Shown piece by piece: positions 24,231-33,650 of a stretch of 64,000 bases of DNA. Below the pieces are notes generated by a model. It did not search any database and was not told where the DNA came from. It saw only the letters and a program-made list of their open reading frames with translations. The DNA lies in assembly GCA_964558505.1 (NCBI GenBank), contig CAZLEI010000003.1, positions 1 to 64,000 of the forward strand, given 5' to 3'. A program made the translations under genes and the position numbers. The stretch comes from CAYMPW01 sp964558505 (GTDB lineage Archaea > Thermoplasmatota > Thermoplasmata > Methanomassiliicoccales > Methanomethylophilaceae). Each line of letters opens with the position of its first letter. Within the stretch, counting starts at the first letter, position 1.

Positions 24231-25661
24231 TCACATGAAACTCTTCATGTCTATGCGACCGGTGCCGAGGTGGACGATGGGCATGATGCCCGGGTCCGGG
24301 TTGAAGTTATGTGATTTCTGATAATCGGTCTGGGACTGCCATGTGGAAGCATTGATCATCTTGATGCCATGGTATTCCATGGTTCCTGCGCCATGGACGT
24401 GTCCCGAAACGAATATGTCGGGAACGATGTCTATGGCCATGTAGTCCTTCTTCTCGGGCGCCAAGGCGGTCCTCTGCCCGTATATGGGGGCTATGTGCCG
24501 GTTGATCATCATCTCCCTCATGACGGCCAACGGGTCCTCGTAAGTGAGCTTCTGAACTCCGGCGATCCAGTCGTCGATGCTTTTCCCGTGATATGAGAGG
24601 ACCTTGCGACCTTCCACTTCGAGGTACACGGGATTCCCTGTCATGATTATGTTGGAATCGAATGTCTTTGTGAACACATCATTGAGCGCAGGCTGCGGTT
24701 CCGCAGGGCGGGCAGCATCGTGATTCCCGGGGTGGATGACCATCTTGATATGATCTGGCACATCTTTCAGGTATTCCGATAGGAGATTGTACTGATCGTA
24801 AATATCCAGTACATCCAGCTCCTTGTCCTGGTCTGGGAACACACCGATCCCATCGACCACATCGCCGGGAAGGACGATGTATTGTAGGTTCATATCGTCT
24901 GAATTCTCCTTCAGCCATTTGATCATCCTCTTCCAGTTGCTTTCCAGGAACGTATGGCTGCCTATGTGGACGTCCGACAGGAATGCGATGCGTGCCGTGG
25001 AGTCCGAAGGTTCCCATTTGTTGGTCGTCGGAACGTCCGGATGGTAGATCTGGTCGGCGATGAAGAGATCGCCTTTGCTGCTGGGCTTGCCGGCGATACC
25101 GATGACGCTGTCGTTGACAATCACCTCCCCTATCAGCGGGGAATCCTTCTGTATGAGGACCTTCCAGGTGCCGCTGTCATCCTCCAGGTTGATCATCACG
25201 TGGCCGTTCTTCGTCACGTTCCTTTCGCTGACGATGCCGATGATCTTGCTCTCCCTGTTCAGATGCTTAGCGCGGGCGATCGGGACGGCGACACCGAAGT
25301 CCCTGCGCCTTTCGATGATGCGTTTGAGCGTGGAGAATCTGTTCTGGAAGTATCTTGTGAAATCCTCTATGGTCCCTTCGCATAGGGACTGTCCGGTCAC
25401 ATCGGTCTCGGGTATGATCCGGATCTCGCTGCACTTCTTGTTCTTGGGCGTTATCGGTTTCTCGCACTGGAACACCGGCTTATCTCCGGCGAGGCAGTCC
25501 ATGATGTCGTCCTTCGTGACGAACATGGCGCTGGATGATAATGCAGAGATAACAGTATTGGTAAGTGCCAGAGGTTCTCTGTCGGAGAGGATGACCTCCA
25601 AAGCGTCAGGCGATAGGAACACGTTCCTCCTTGCCGCTGCATCCAGGACCTCTTGCCTCAT
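24231..25661 (-). CDS. polB: DNA polymerase D small subunit DP1 (exonuclease)
   Basis: The 476-aa small subunit of the archaeal replicative polymerase PolD. An N-terminal helical region (1-70) is followed by an OB-fold (around IIGIVSERNVTKNGHVMINLEDD, quoted in part: VTKNGHVMINLEDDSG). The calcineurin-like phosphoesterase domain has AFLSDVHIGSHTFLE, LPGDVVDGIG, HPGNHDAARP and FVSGHVHGAGT, all metal-ligand motifs of an active 3'-5' exonuclease. The large subunit DP2 is not in this window. DP1 is divergent from the UPF0201 gene. Confidence 0.95.
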   Translation of the reverse strand: MRQEVLDAAARRNVFLSPDALEVILSDREPLALTNTVISALSSSAMFVTKDDIMDCLAGDKPVFQCEKPITPKNKKCSEIRIIPETDVTGQSLCEGTIEDFTRYFQNRFSTLKRIIERRRDFGVAVPIARAKHLNRESKIIGIVSERNVTKNGHVMINLEDDSGTWKVLIQKDSPLIGEVIVNDSVIGIAGKPSSKGDLFIADQIYHPDVPTTNKWEPSDSTARIAFLSDVHIGSHTFLESNWKRMIKWLKENSDDMNLQYIVLPGDVVDGIGVFPDQDKELDVLDIYDQYNLLSEYLKDVPDHIKMVIHPGNHDAARPAEPQPALNDVFTKTFDSNIIMTGNPVYLEVEGRKVLSYHGKSIDDWIAGVQKLTYEDPLAVMREMMINRHIAPIYGQRTALAPEKKDYMAIDIVPDIFVSGHVHGAGTMEYHGIKMINASTWQSQTDYQKSHNFNPDPGIMPIVHLGTGRIDMKSFM

Positions 25662-25744
25662 GAATCCTAACAGACTATCGTCTGTCTTAAAGCTTTCCAG
25701 GGTCGTCGGGAATCGCTTTATACCTTCCCTCCCATCGTGTGTGC

Positions 25745-26134
25745 ATGCCCGAAATAGAGATCAACTGCCCAGTGTACCCTAGCGAGGATCCGGAGAAGGT
25801 ATCTGCAGCGATACTGAGGATATTTCCAGATGCTGTTCTCGAGAGGACCGAGAAAGGATTCGAAGGGACAGCAGGTTCACTGAACAACTTCTCATCGTTG
25901 ATACGCAAGCAGAAGATCTTGGATTCCACCCGTTCCGTGATGGTCAGAGCCATGTCGGATGGCCGTACGATGTTCTTCCTGAACAAACAGGTGGCGACAG
26001 TCGGCAAAGTGTCTTTCACCGAGGAGAGGACGATACTCGGTTCCATACGCGTCATCGTCAAAGATCCGGATGTGCAGTCATTGATAGATGCTGTTGCACC
26101 CGTCACGGTGGACGGAGAGGAGGTCAGGATATGA
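25745..26134 (+). CDS. UPF0201/COG1931-family RNA-binding-like protein
   Basis: A 129-aa archaeal conserved protein. It begins MPEIEINCPVYPSEDPEKV and contains SLIRKQKILDSTRSVM and FFLNKQVATVGKVSF, matching UPF0201, a ribosomal L5-like fold thought to bind RNA. The role is unknown. A TATA-like CTTTATAC lies about 30 bp before the ATG, so the transcript is probably leaderless. Its TGA overlaps the ATG of the next gene (ATGA). Confidence 0.82.
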   Translation: MPEIEINCPVYPSEDPEKVSAAILRIFPDAVLERTEKGFEGTAGSLNNFSSLIRKQKILDSTRSVMVRAMSDGRTMFFLNKQVATVGKVSFTEERTILGSIRVIVKDPDVQSLIDAVAPVTVDGEEVRI

Positions 26135-26895
26135 TCGGCGTATCATCGACGCATTTCAGCCAGGAGCAGGTAGAGGACACGATCGCCAAGGTGGCTTCGG
26201 AGTTCAAGCACTGGGAGATATTCGCAGAAGCGGAGCACGATCTTCAGAAGATAAGTGCCAGGTTAGAGGTCGTGAGGGGCAGTTACGATCTTTCTTATTC
26301 AGTGCACGCGCCGATAGGCGATACCAACCTCGCCGGGCTGAGCGAGAGGATGAGGGAATCCTCCGTGCTCGAGATGATCGCACTGATGGAGCGCATGGCG
26401 GAATTGGGGATAACCATGATGACCGTCCATCCGGGATACAGCAGCCTGTCGATACCCGGTCAGGAGCTGAAGGCGCTTCGCCAGTCCAAGACGTCCATGA
26501 GGACCCTCGACCGTGCTTCGAGAGAATACGGCATCGCAGTCGCCGTGGAGAACATGCCCAACATACCCATAATGCTGGGACGTACGGCCGAACAGCTTGC
26601 CGACATAGTCGACGGAACAGAGCTGGGCATATGCTTCGACATAGGGCACGCCAATACTACAGGTCAGACCGATGCGATGATCGATACCTTCGGCAAGAGG
26701 ATAATCAACATCCACATACACGACAACAACGGCGACAAGGACGATCATATGACCATCGGAGATGGTGGCATCGATTTCGAGAAAGTGCTCCGTAGGTTGG
26801 GCGGGTACAAGGGCAATTACATCATCGAGTCGAAGGGCATCGATTCGGCGGTGAAGTCGAAGGCGGCCTTAGAGTCCGTCTTCAGTAGGTTCTGA
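26131..26895 (+). CDS. Xylose isomerase-like TIM-barrel protein
   Basis: A 254-aa sugar-phosphate isomerase/epimerase or endonuclease IV-superfamily protein. Metal-binding elements include SVHAPIGD, TVHPGYSS, VAVENMPN, CFDIGHAN and NIHIHDNNG with a terminal IIESKG. The substrate is unknown. It is translationally coupled (ATGA) to the UPF0201 gene and overlaps the convergent CPBP gene by 27 bp. Confidence 0.83.
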   Translation: MIGVSSTHFSQEQVEDTIAKVASEFKHWEIFAEAEHDLQKISARLEVVRGSYDLSYSVHAPIGDTNLAGLSERMRESSVLEMIALMERMAELGITMMTVHPGYSSLSIPGQELKALRQSKTSMRTLDRASREYGIAVAVENMPNIPIMLGRTAEQLADIVDGTELGICFDIGHANTTGQTDAMIDTFGKRIINIHIHDNNGDKDDHMTIGDGGIDFEKVLRRLGGYKGNYIIESKGIDSAVKSKAALESVFSRF

Positions 26896-28008
26896 TCCCT
26901 CGAGTTCCCCTGTCCAGAAGTTCCTGGACTTGATGCCCTTGAGGTAGGCGGTTCCGCGCATCAGATAACGTCCCGTGAGTATCAGGCCGGTGGCCAGCAT
27001 GACCAGTACCATGAGTCCCAGTATCGCGGTGCCGACATCCCCTGCTATCCATCCTAGTGCCATGGCATAGTCTGTGGCGAAGTGGAGCGTGATGGATGCG
27101 TACAATCCGAACCTGATGAACACATATCCCATCATCAGGCCGCTTACCGTCGCAGGAAGGACCTTGGCCAATCCCCAGCCGTCGTAATGGCCGAGCCCGA
27201 ATATCACCGACGATGATATCAGGAACACTATGGCGAAAGGAGTGATACCGAACCCGCCCATCGGATATCTCCAGAGAGGCACTTCTTTCCTCCGGGCGAT
27301 GATGGCGACGATCAACATCGGGATCCCGAGCAGCAATACCCTGACTATCAGTTCTTCATACACTGCGGCATTGAGCAACGAGAAAACATCAGCGAGAACA
27401 TTCCCATTCATGGGGATGTTGAGATCGACGCCGAATAAAGCGGAGATACCGACGGTGGCAATGCTCACGAACAACGAGACGACCAGCAGTGAACCGATGG
27501 TGAAGAGGGGGGCTTTAGGGAGTCCGTTCATTCCGGAATCATCGGATATGCTCTTCCAGCTCCTCCAAAAAGACCATGCCACTGCCGTGATGGCGATAGC
27601 CGCTATGGCGACGAAGTACCATTGCAGGGTTGCGCCTTCCATGTCGAATAAATCTATCATCATAGGCAGGACCACGAATATCGGATAGGTTCTATCGGCC
27701 AGGAAGGCAAATGTATCTCCGAAGTACATGAAAATCGCCACGACCCCGACGATCAGCATAATTGCCACGATGGCCGTGGAGACGGAACTGCAGATGTCGG
27801 ACAATCTGTCGAACGCGGTTCTGTATTCGTTCGGTGGCTCGATGTAGTTCGCGGTCCTGCGGCCGCATGCGGTGCAGTACTGATATCCGAGCTCTTCAGA
27901 CCTGGCACATGCTTCGCATTCTTCAGCGACCGATTCCAGGTCGGACCCGCATTCCATGCAGAACGAGCACCCGGACCTCTTATACTCGCGGCATCTGGGG
28001 CAGGTCAT
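26869..28008 (-). CDS. Zinc-ribbon membrane protease of the CPBP (CAAX/Abi) family
   Basis: A 379-aa membrane protein. The first 50 residues form two zinc ribbons (CPRC...CMECG, then CEAC...CTACG). About eight transmembrane segments follow. The CPBP glutamic intramembrane protease signature is present: YEELIVRVLL (EExxxR), FGLGHYDGWG (FxxxH) and LHFATDY. Such enzymes process prenylated or peptide substrates in the membrane. Its start overlaps the upstream gene by 4 bp, giving a three-gene operon with 28005-28628 and the COG1395-like regulator. Confidence 0.82.
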   Translation of the reverse strand: MTCPRCREYKRSGCSFCMECGSDLESVAEECEACARSEELGYQYCTACGRRTANYIEPPNEYRTAFDRLSDICSSVSTAIVAIMLIVGVVAIFMYFGDTFAFLADRTYPIFVVLPMMIDLFDMEGATLQWYFVAIAAIAITAVAWSFWRSWKSISDDSGMNGLPKAPLFTIGSLLVVSLFVSIATVGISALFGVDLNIPMNGNVLADVFSLLNAAVYEELIVRVLLLGIPMLIVAIIARRKEVPLWRYPMGGFGITPFAIVFLISSSVIFGLGHYDGWGLAKVLPATVSGLMMGYVFIRFGLYASITLHFATDYAMALGWIAGDVGTAILGLMVLVMLATGLILTGRYLMRGTAYLKGIKSRNFWTGELEGSEPTEDGL

Positions 28009-28628
28009 ACGATACCGTTCTCCAGAAGATTCACGATACCGGCAGTCCTCTCGACCTCTATCACCGCTAGGATGCTCTTCTTGTATCTTGCGGTTATCAC
28101 GATCTGCGTCGCGATGTACTCTTCTCTTTCCTTGCTTACACTGGCATATCCTTTGATCTTGTTGACGACCTCGTCCCAGCCCACAGCGAACGATTCGGGC
28201 GATGACATGTCGATTTTCGCACGCAGAGCCTTCCTCGCGAATCCCCTCTCCTTCAGGAAGTCCGCGGTTTTAACGCGTTTGCAGTACATCTCGGTGAATT
28301 TAGCATCGTTCATGTCCAGAGGTGTGACGTACACGCCCTTCTCCTCGCATGCGTCTATGAGAGTGCTGAAGGACGGATCCGGCAATACGACCTCTCCGAA
28401 GCTGGCAAGCCTGTCCGTGTACACCAGGTCGAGGTCCACAGGTTCGTATTCTGCGGGAAGGTTCTCACGCTTCCTGACGGCCTCAACCTCTTCGATGCCG
28501 AGGGCGACCGCATAGCAGTCGTATTCGCGCTCTGACATGGCCTCCTTCACTTTTTCAGCCTCGGAGACCAGCCCCTTGACGACTGGTACTATGTGCACTT
28601 CGCATCCTCCGACATCTATGTCGATCAT
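28005..28628 (-). CDS. Conserved-looking cytosolic protein, unknown
   Basis: I do not recognise this 207-aa protein with confidence. It starts MIDIDVGGCEVHIVPVVKGL, with alternating strands and charged helices. The end, AVIEVERTAGIVNLLENG, faintly recalls the TraB/ChaN-type fold, but no decisive motif is visible. There is no signal peptide or membrane segment. It overlaps both neighbours by 4 bp and is therefore co-translated with the HTH regulator upstream and the membrane protease downstream. Confidence 0.6.
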   Translation of the reverse strand: MIDIDVGGCEVHIVPVVKGLVSEAEKVKEAMSEREYDCYAVALGIEEVEAVRKRENLPAEYEPVDLDLVYTDRLASFGEVVLPDPSFSTLIDACEEKGVYVTPLDMNDAKFTEMYCKRVKTADFLKERGFARKALRAKIDMSSPESFAVGWDEVVNKIKGYASVSKEREEYIATQIVITARYKKSILAVIEVERTAGIVNLLENGIV

Positions 28629-29572
28629 TTCTTCCCGCTCCTCTCGTAGACCAGCTCCGTCAGCTGGTCCTTGTCGTCCATCTTCTGTATCTCGTCGTTG
28701 GATACCACGGCGGTGGATTCGATCTTGTCCTTCTCGTGCTTCCTCTCAACTATGATGACCGAGGGCCGCTGGGCTATCTTGGAGATCTCGGAAGCGATCA
28801 GTGCTTTCTGGATTACCTTGGCGTCGTCGTTTCCGAGGCCGGTGAGGAATACGATGTTATGATCCCTGGTAAGTGCTTCGAACGGACTCCTGACCACAGG
28901 CGTCACCGAGAATCCGAGGTTCAGCAGGGTGTTGATAGGTGCCGATTGGGTGTTTCCAGACCCTTCCATCTCATATTCCTTGTTCTTCTCCTCGGTCTTG
29001 TAGAAGAACGGGTTCATGGGGAGGATTATGGGGGTGTCCAGGAACTCCTCCAATCTTATGGCGGCGTCTATCATGGCGCCCATGCCGGTCTCGTACATCT
29101 GGATGGTGCGCCTGGATACGCCTGCCGTCTCGGCCAGGGCTCCCAGGCTGATGCCGCGTTCCTCTCTGATGTGCTTCATCAGATCGCCGTCCAATTTGAC
29201 GTATAGTCCGCCCGGTGCAGCGAATATGAACGGCGGCACCTCTTCAAGCAGGTGATCTGCCAAGGTGTCGTTCGATATTATTGGGATGTTGAATCTGGTA
29301 TAGACGATGCCGACTTCGAGCGCCCCCGAGCTGGAACGTTCCCCGATGAGCAGAGGTTTCGCTTCAAGCACCTCGGCCAGGACCTTCAGCTCTTCGGCGT
29401 TCTCGCGGGAGAATGCATCGACGTTGCTGAGGACCTTGATGATGAGCAATGTGCTGTCCTTCCTCCCTACCACGTCAAAGCATACGCTGCGCAGTCCCAT
29501 CACCGGCGAAACGTCGAAACCGGCCTTTGCCAAAATGGCGCGGGTGGTGTTGATAAGATCGTCTCTTCCCAT
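28625..29572 (-). CDS. COG1395-type archaeal HTH transcriptional regulator
   Basis: A 315-aa protein. The N-terminal nuclease-like alpha/beta domain (residues about 1-115, including KDSTLLIIKVLSN) is followed by an XRE-type helix-turn-helix (ISLGALAETAGVSRRTIQMYE, quoted in part: LAETAGVSRRTIQMYE) at about 140-165 and a second alpha/beta domain from 215 on. This matches the COG1395/putative HTH regulator family found across archaea. A TATA-like TTTATA lies about 30 bp before the ATG (29598-29607), so the start is probably leaderless. It leads a three-gene operon. Confidence 0.85.
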   Translation of the reverse strand: MGRDDLINTTRAILAKAGFDVSPVMGLRSVCFDVVGRKDSTLLIIKVLSNVDAFSRENAEELKVLAEVLEAKPLLIGERSSSGALEVGIVYTRFNIPIISNDTLADHLLEEVPPFIFAAPGGLYVKLDGDLMKHIREERGISLGALAETAGVSRRTIQMYETGMGAMIDAAIRLEEFLDTPIILPMNPFFYKTEEKNKEYEMEGSGNTQSAPINTLLNLGFSVTPVVRSPFEALTRDHNIVFLTGLGNDDAKVIQKALIASEISKIAQRPSVIIVERKHEKDKIESTAVVSNDEIQKMDDKDQLTELVYERSGKK

Positions 29573-29678
29573 GCTAGTCGTAATACAGCAGTCCTTCTAT
29601 AAAGAATGATTAGGTGCCGCTTCCGCAGGAACTGGGACTTATGGGATCCGCTGTTCCGGCGGAGGGCACCTGGGGCGC

Positions 29679-31844
29679 TCATTCGTACGCCCTGTAGGAT
29701 TTCAGTTTCTCCCTGGCCTGGGGGCCGATCTTGTCGATCGACGTGAGGAAGTCGGCCTGGGTCACCTTGCATGCGGCGAGTTCCTCGTCGGTCGGGACCT
29801 TTCCGGATTCCAGCAGCCTTCTCACCGAGGTCATGACTGCCTCGTTGCATATGGCCCCGATGTCGGCACCTGTGCATCCTTCCGTCTTATCGGACAGGTA
29901 TTCCAGGTCCACGTCGTCCGCAAGGGGCTTGTCCTTGGTGTGGATGCCGAATATCGCCTTCCTGGATGCTTTGTCCGGAGGTCCGATGTAGATGCTCTTG
30001 TCGAATCTGCCCGGCCTCAGCAGCGCAGGGTCCATGATGTCCGGGCGGTTGGTGGCCGCAATCACGACCACGTTGTGCAGGGCCTCCAGCCCGTCCATCT
30101 CGGTGAGCATCTGTGAGATCACCCTCTCGCTCACGTTGCCGTCACCTCCGCCGGTGCCCCTCTGCGGGGTGATCGAGTCGATCTCGTCCATGAAGATCAC
30201 GCATGGCGATGCCTGCCTGGCCTTCCTGAAGGTCTCTCTCACGGCCTTCTCGGATTCCCCTACCCATTTGTTGAGGAACTCAGGTCCCTTCACCGAGATG
30301 AAGTTGGCCTCGGATTCGGTCGCCACGGCTTTGGCCAGCATGGTCTTGCCGGTGCCCGGGGGCCCGTAGAGCAGTATACCTTTGGGCGGGACGGCGTTCA
30401 TGTGCTCGAAGACCTTCCCGTATTTCAGCGGCCACTCCACGGCTTCCTTGAGGTCCTGTTTGGCGGATTCCAGTGCTCCGATGTCCTCCCATTTCACGTT
30501 CGGTTTCTCGATGAGCACCTCCCTCATGGTGGATGGCTGCATGTCCTTCAGCGCGGAACGGAAATCATCGTTGGTGATCTGGATCTTGTTCAGGGTATCG
30601 ACGGGTATCTCCTCTGCTTCCAGGTCCACTGCAGGGAGCACGCGGCGCAAGGCGGCCATCGCGGCCTCTTTGGCCAATGCGTTCAGGTCCGCTCCTGCGT
30701 ACCCGTGCGTGCGGTCGGCGAGCTTCTCCAGGTCCACATCGTCTGCCAATGGCATGCCGCGGGTATGGATCTTGAGGATCTCCAGGCGGCCGTTCCTGTC
30801 GGGTATCTTGATCTCAATCTCCCTATCGAACCTGCCGGGCCTCCTGAGGGCCTCGTCTATCGAGTTAGGGCGGTTGGTCGCCCCTATGACAACGACCTTT
30901 CCCCTGGCGTTGAGACCGTCCATGACGGACAGCAGCTGCGCCACTATGCGCCTCTCCGTCTCTCCGGTGACCTCGTCGCGCTTGGGCGCGATCGAGTCTA
31001 TCTCGTCGATGAAGATGATGCTGGGTGCGTTCTCCTCGGCCTCTTTGAAGATCTCCCTGAGCTTCTCTTCGGACTCGCCGTAGAATTTGCTCACGATCTC
31101 CGGTCCGCCGATGGATATGAAGTTGCTGCTCGTTTCTCCGGCGACAGCTTTGGCCAGCATGGTCTTCCCTGTTCCGGGAGGTCCGTGGAGCAACACTCCC
31201 TTGGGCGCCTCGACGCCCAGCCTCTTGAAGAGCTCCGGGTGCCTCAGGGGCAGTTCCACCATCTCCCTGATCTTCTTGACCTCGTCCCCGAGACCTCCGA
31301 TATCGTCGTACGATACCTTGGGGATCTCCCCGTTGCCGCCGACGGGCTTCTCGGAGATCTTCACATCGGTGGAGCTCGTCATGATGACCGCTTCTGCCGC
31401 GGGGGAGAACGACGTGACTGTAAGGTCTATCTTGTTCCCCATCACGTTCAGCGTGATGGTGTCCCCTTTGGCGAATGCACGCATCGCCATGACCTCGCGG
31501 AGGTATTCCTCTCCGCCTTTCAGCCTAAGCTGTTCAGTGGGCGAGAAGACTATCTTCTCGGCGTCCTTCGCCGTTATCTTTTTAACGTCCACACGTTCGT
31601 CTATGGATGTGCCAGCATTACGTCTGGTCGATCCATCTATCCTGATTATGCCGCGGTTCGCATCCTCGTCTCCGCCACTGAGGACCTTGGCTACGGTCCT
31701 CCTTGTGCCGTTTATCTGTACTATGTCTCCGAGCTTGAGCCCCATTATGCTCATGAGCTCAGGATCCATCCTTGCAATGCCTCTGCCGGTCTCATCTGAC
31801 CGGAGTTCTGCGACTTTGATAGCTCTGTTGTTGATTTTGACCAT
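29679..31844 (-). CDS. cdc48: Cdc48/VCP-like AAA+ ATPase (VAT)
   Basis: A 721-aa unfoldase of protein quality control that works with the proteasome. It has an N domain (residues 1-180), then D1 and D2 AAA modules. Each module has a Walker A GPPGTGKTMLAKAVA, a Walker B (IIFIDEIDSI in D1, VIFMDEIDSI in D2) and arginine finger region RRPGRFD/LRPGRFD. It ends in LKSYRAYE, lacking an HbYX tail but with a terminal aromatic-x-acidic end. The ATG at 31844 is preceded by the strong AGGAGGTG, which lies inside the end of the upstream regulator gene. Confidence 0.96.
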   Translation of the reverse strand: MVKINNRAIKVAELRSDETGRGIARMDPELMSIMGLKLGDIVQINGTRRTVAKVLSGGDEDANRGIIRIDGSTRRNAGTSIDERVDVKKITAKDAEKIVFSPTEQLRLKGGEEYLREVMAMRAFAKGDTITLNVMGNKIDLTVTSFSPAAEAVIMTSSTDVKISEKPVGGNGEIPKVSYDDIGGLGDEVKKIREMVELPLRHPELFKRLGVEAPKGVLLHGPPGTGKTMLAKAVAGETSSNFISIGGPEIVSKFYGESEEKLREIFKEAEENAPSIIFIDEIDSIAPKRDEVTGETERRIVAQLLSVMDGLNARGKVVVIGATNRPNSIDEALRRPGRFDREIEIKIPDRNGRLEILKIHTRGMPLADDVDLEKLADRTHGYAGADLNALAKEAAMAALRRVLPAVDLEAEEIPVDTLNKIQITNDDFRSALKDMQPSTMREVLIEKPNVKWEDIGALESAKQDLKEAVEWPLKYGKVFEHMNAVPPKGILLYGPPGTGKTMLAKAVATESEANFISVKGPEFLNKWVGESEKAVRETFRKARQASPCVIFMDEIDSITPQRGTGGGDGNVSERVISQMLTEMDGLEALHNVVVIAATNRPDIMDPALLRPGRFDKSIYIGPPDKASRKAIFGIHTKDKPLADDVDLEYLSDKTEGCTGADIGAICNEAVMTSVRRLLESGKVPTDEELAACKVTQADFLTSIDKIGPQAREKLKSYRAYE

Positions 31845-31845
31845 A

Positions 31846-32469
31846 TTACACACCTCCTGTGTCTTTACCTTTCAAGGCGTTTTCGATATCCTTCTCCATC
31901 TCGGCCACGCGGTTCGCGTCCATGCCGGACGCCGCCGACAGTTCCGATGCATCGGCGGACGGTCTGTTCAGCATCAGGCTCAGTATGCGCCGGTGCTCGT
32001 AATCGTCCTCCGACAGTTCGGAGCTCACGGAGGCGATCAGCGCCTCCCTCTCCCTCATCAGTTTGGAACGGGTCCTCTCCAGTTCCGAGATCCTTTCATC
32101 GATCCCCGCGATCTTCCCGCGGGCATCTTGGAGGTCCTCGAATCCTGTGCACTCTTCGATGCCAGCATCCTGTGGTTCGGTCAGACGGACAGAGAACATG
32201 CCGTTCCGCATGTCCACCATCAGCGTGAATTCCGAATTGGGCTGGTACACGATCCTCTCCGGGCCGATATTGGTGCTTTCCCTATAGCTGACGACAATGC
32301 CGTTGCGTTCCAGGGTGTTCAGGTTCTTCATTATGGCCTGTGCGCTCACCCCGAGCTCCCTGGACAGCTGCAGGGGGTAGTGGGGTTCCCGGGTGAGGGC
32401 ATCCAGTATCCTCCTTCTGGTCGGGTTCTCCACCATCGATAGCAACATGTCAAGGGATTCATCGTCCAT
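31846..32469 (-). CDS. ArsR-like HTH regulator coupled to cdc48
   Basis: A 207-aa protein with an N-terminal winged helix (VENPTRRRILDALTREP...LGVSAQAIMKNLNTLERNG, quoted in part), a middle beta-rich segment and a coiled coil at about 115-150 (ISELERTRSKLMREREAL), ending in a small helical domain. Its stop lies 1 bp before the cdc48 start, and the cdc48 ribosome binding site sits inside its last codons. It probably regulates cdc48 and itself. An inverted TTATC/GATAA pair at 32473-32500 covers the likely promoter. Confidence 0.78.
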   Translation of the reverse strand: MDDESLDMLLSMVENPTRRRILDALTREPHYPLQLSRELGVSAQAIMKNLNTLERNGIVVSYRESTNIGPERIVYQPNSEFTLMVDMRNGMFSVRLTEPQDAGIEECTGFEDLQDARGKIAGIDERISELERTRSKLMREREALIASVSSELSEDDYEHRRILSLMLNRPSADASELSAASGMDANRVAEMEKDIENALKGKDTGGV

Positions 32470-32472
32470 TGG

Positions 32473-32500
32473 TTATCAACTCTAAGTTAACTACCGATAA
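32473..32500. promoter_or_regulatory. Inverted repeat at the ArsR-cdc48 promoter
   Basis: TTATC at 32473-32477 is inverted as GATAA at 32496-32500, with a smaller AACT/AGTT dyad inside. It starts 4 bp upstream of the regulator ATG, and a TATA-like ACATATTAT overlaps its far end. This is a plausible autoregulatory operator; the arms are short, so chance is not excluded. Confidence 0.35.
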
Positions 32501-32600
32501 TATGTTTGAACTTCTATTTAATTATATCTATAATGACCACTGTTACGACGCGGCATCCCTTTAACGACATGTTTATAGTACGCGGTTCAATCCTGATTCG

Positions 32601-33650
32601 ATGTCCGGTGAACTCAGAGAAGATTCCATTGTGGTTGCCGATCAGAAAGAAGGCAGTCAGCTCTACAACAGGGGTAATTACGGTTACCCGATGAGCGGAG
32701 GAGGCATGGAGCTCGACCTGGTCGAGGCGACATATCTTCTGGAATGTGGAAGGATAGAAGTCCTTGACGGCGGCCGCGCCATGACATTCGAGGAACTTTT
32801 CGGTCAGGCAGCCCAATCCACTGACGGTTTCGATATAAAGTACATGGTATACCGCGATATGAGGCAGCGCGGTTTCGTCGTGAAGGTCGAGACCGGCAGT
32901 TTCGACCTCTCGGTTTTCCCGAGGGGGAAGACCATGAGCAATTCGCGCCCCGTCTACTATGTGAGGGCGGTCTCCGAAAGGAACGCCACCGATATCAGCA
33001 CATTCTCGGGCGAGGTCCTCGAAACGGCGGAGAAGGGTAAAGAGCTCCTCTACGGCGTGGTCGATGAAGAAGGGGACCTGACCTATTACAGCATGTTCAC
33101 CCGCGATCCCAGAGGGTCCGTGCCAGGTACGGCGCTCGAATCCCCGGTCACAGGCAGGCTCATCCGCGACCGCGTGTTCGTATTCTCCAATCAGGAGGGC
33201 AAAGCACTCCACGGTGCCGGTTTCTACGGGAAGATGATCAACAACATCCTGCAGCTTTCCCTGATCGAGAGCTGCTACCTCCAGGGCAAGGGGATGTTGA
33301 ACGTCGTCGGATCCGACGGGCAGCAGATGACCGCCGAGGCCTTGATCGGATTCGGCAGGGAGTCCCAGGACGAGTTCGATCTGAGGCTCAGGTCGTATGC
33401 CGACCTCAGGTCACGCGGCATGGTCGTCAAGACCGGATTCAAGTACGGTACCCATTTCAGGGTATACGAAGGATCGCCGGACGATTGCCATGCCAGATAT
33501 CTGGTGCATGCCGTGCCTGCATCGAATGTGGCGATGTGGCCGGAGATATCCAGGACCGTGAGGCTGTCCGGCGGTGTGAAGAAGGAGATCCTCTTCTGCC
33601 GCATCAGCGAAGGTCTGGAATACCTCGAGTTCAAATGGTTCAGGCCTTGA
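32601..33650 (+). CDS. endA: tRNA-splicing endonuclease EndA (duplicated type)
   Basis: A 349-aa protein made of two tandem copies of the endonuclease unit, the dimeric architecture of some euryarchaea. The C-terminal copy is active-looking: FRVYEG supplies the tyrosine (Y289), HARYLVHAV the histidine (H297) and VKKEILF the lysine (about K327/328). The N-terminal copy (residues 1-170) keeps the fold (YMVYRDMRQRGFVVK) without the catalytic triad. A TATA-like TTTATAGT about 28 bp before the ATG suggests a leaderless transcript. Confidence 0.92.
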   Translation: MSGELREDSIVVADQKEGSQLYNRGNYGYPMSGGGMELDLVEATYLLECGRIEVLDGGRAMTFEELFGQAAQSTDGFDIKYMVYRDMRQRGFVVKVETGSFDLSVFPRGKTMSNSRPVYYVRAVSERNATDISTFSGEVLETAEKGKELLYGVVDEEGDLTYYSMFTRDPRGSVPGTALESPVTGRLIRDRVFVFSNQEGKALHGAGFYGKMINNILQLSLIESCYLQGKGMLNVVGSDGQQMTAEALIGFGRESQDEFDLRLRSYADLRSRGMVVKTGFKYGTHFRVYEGSPDDCHARYLVHAVPASNVAMWPEISRTVRLSGGVKKEILFCRISEGLEYLEFKWFRP

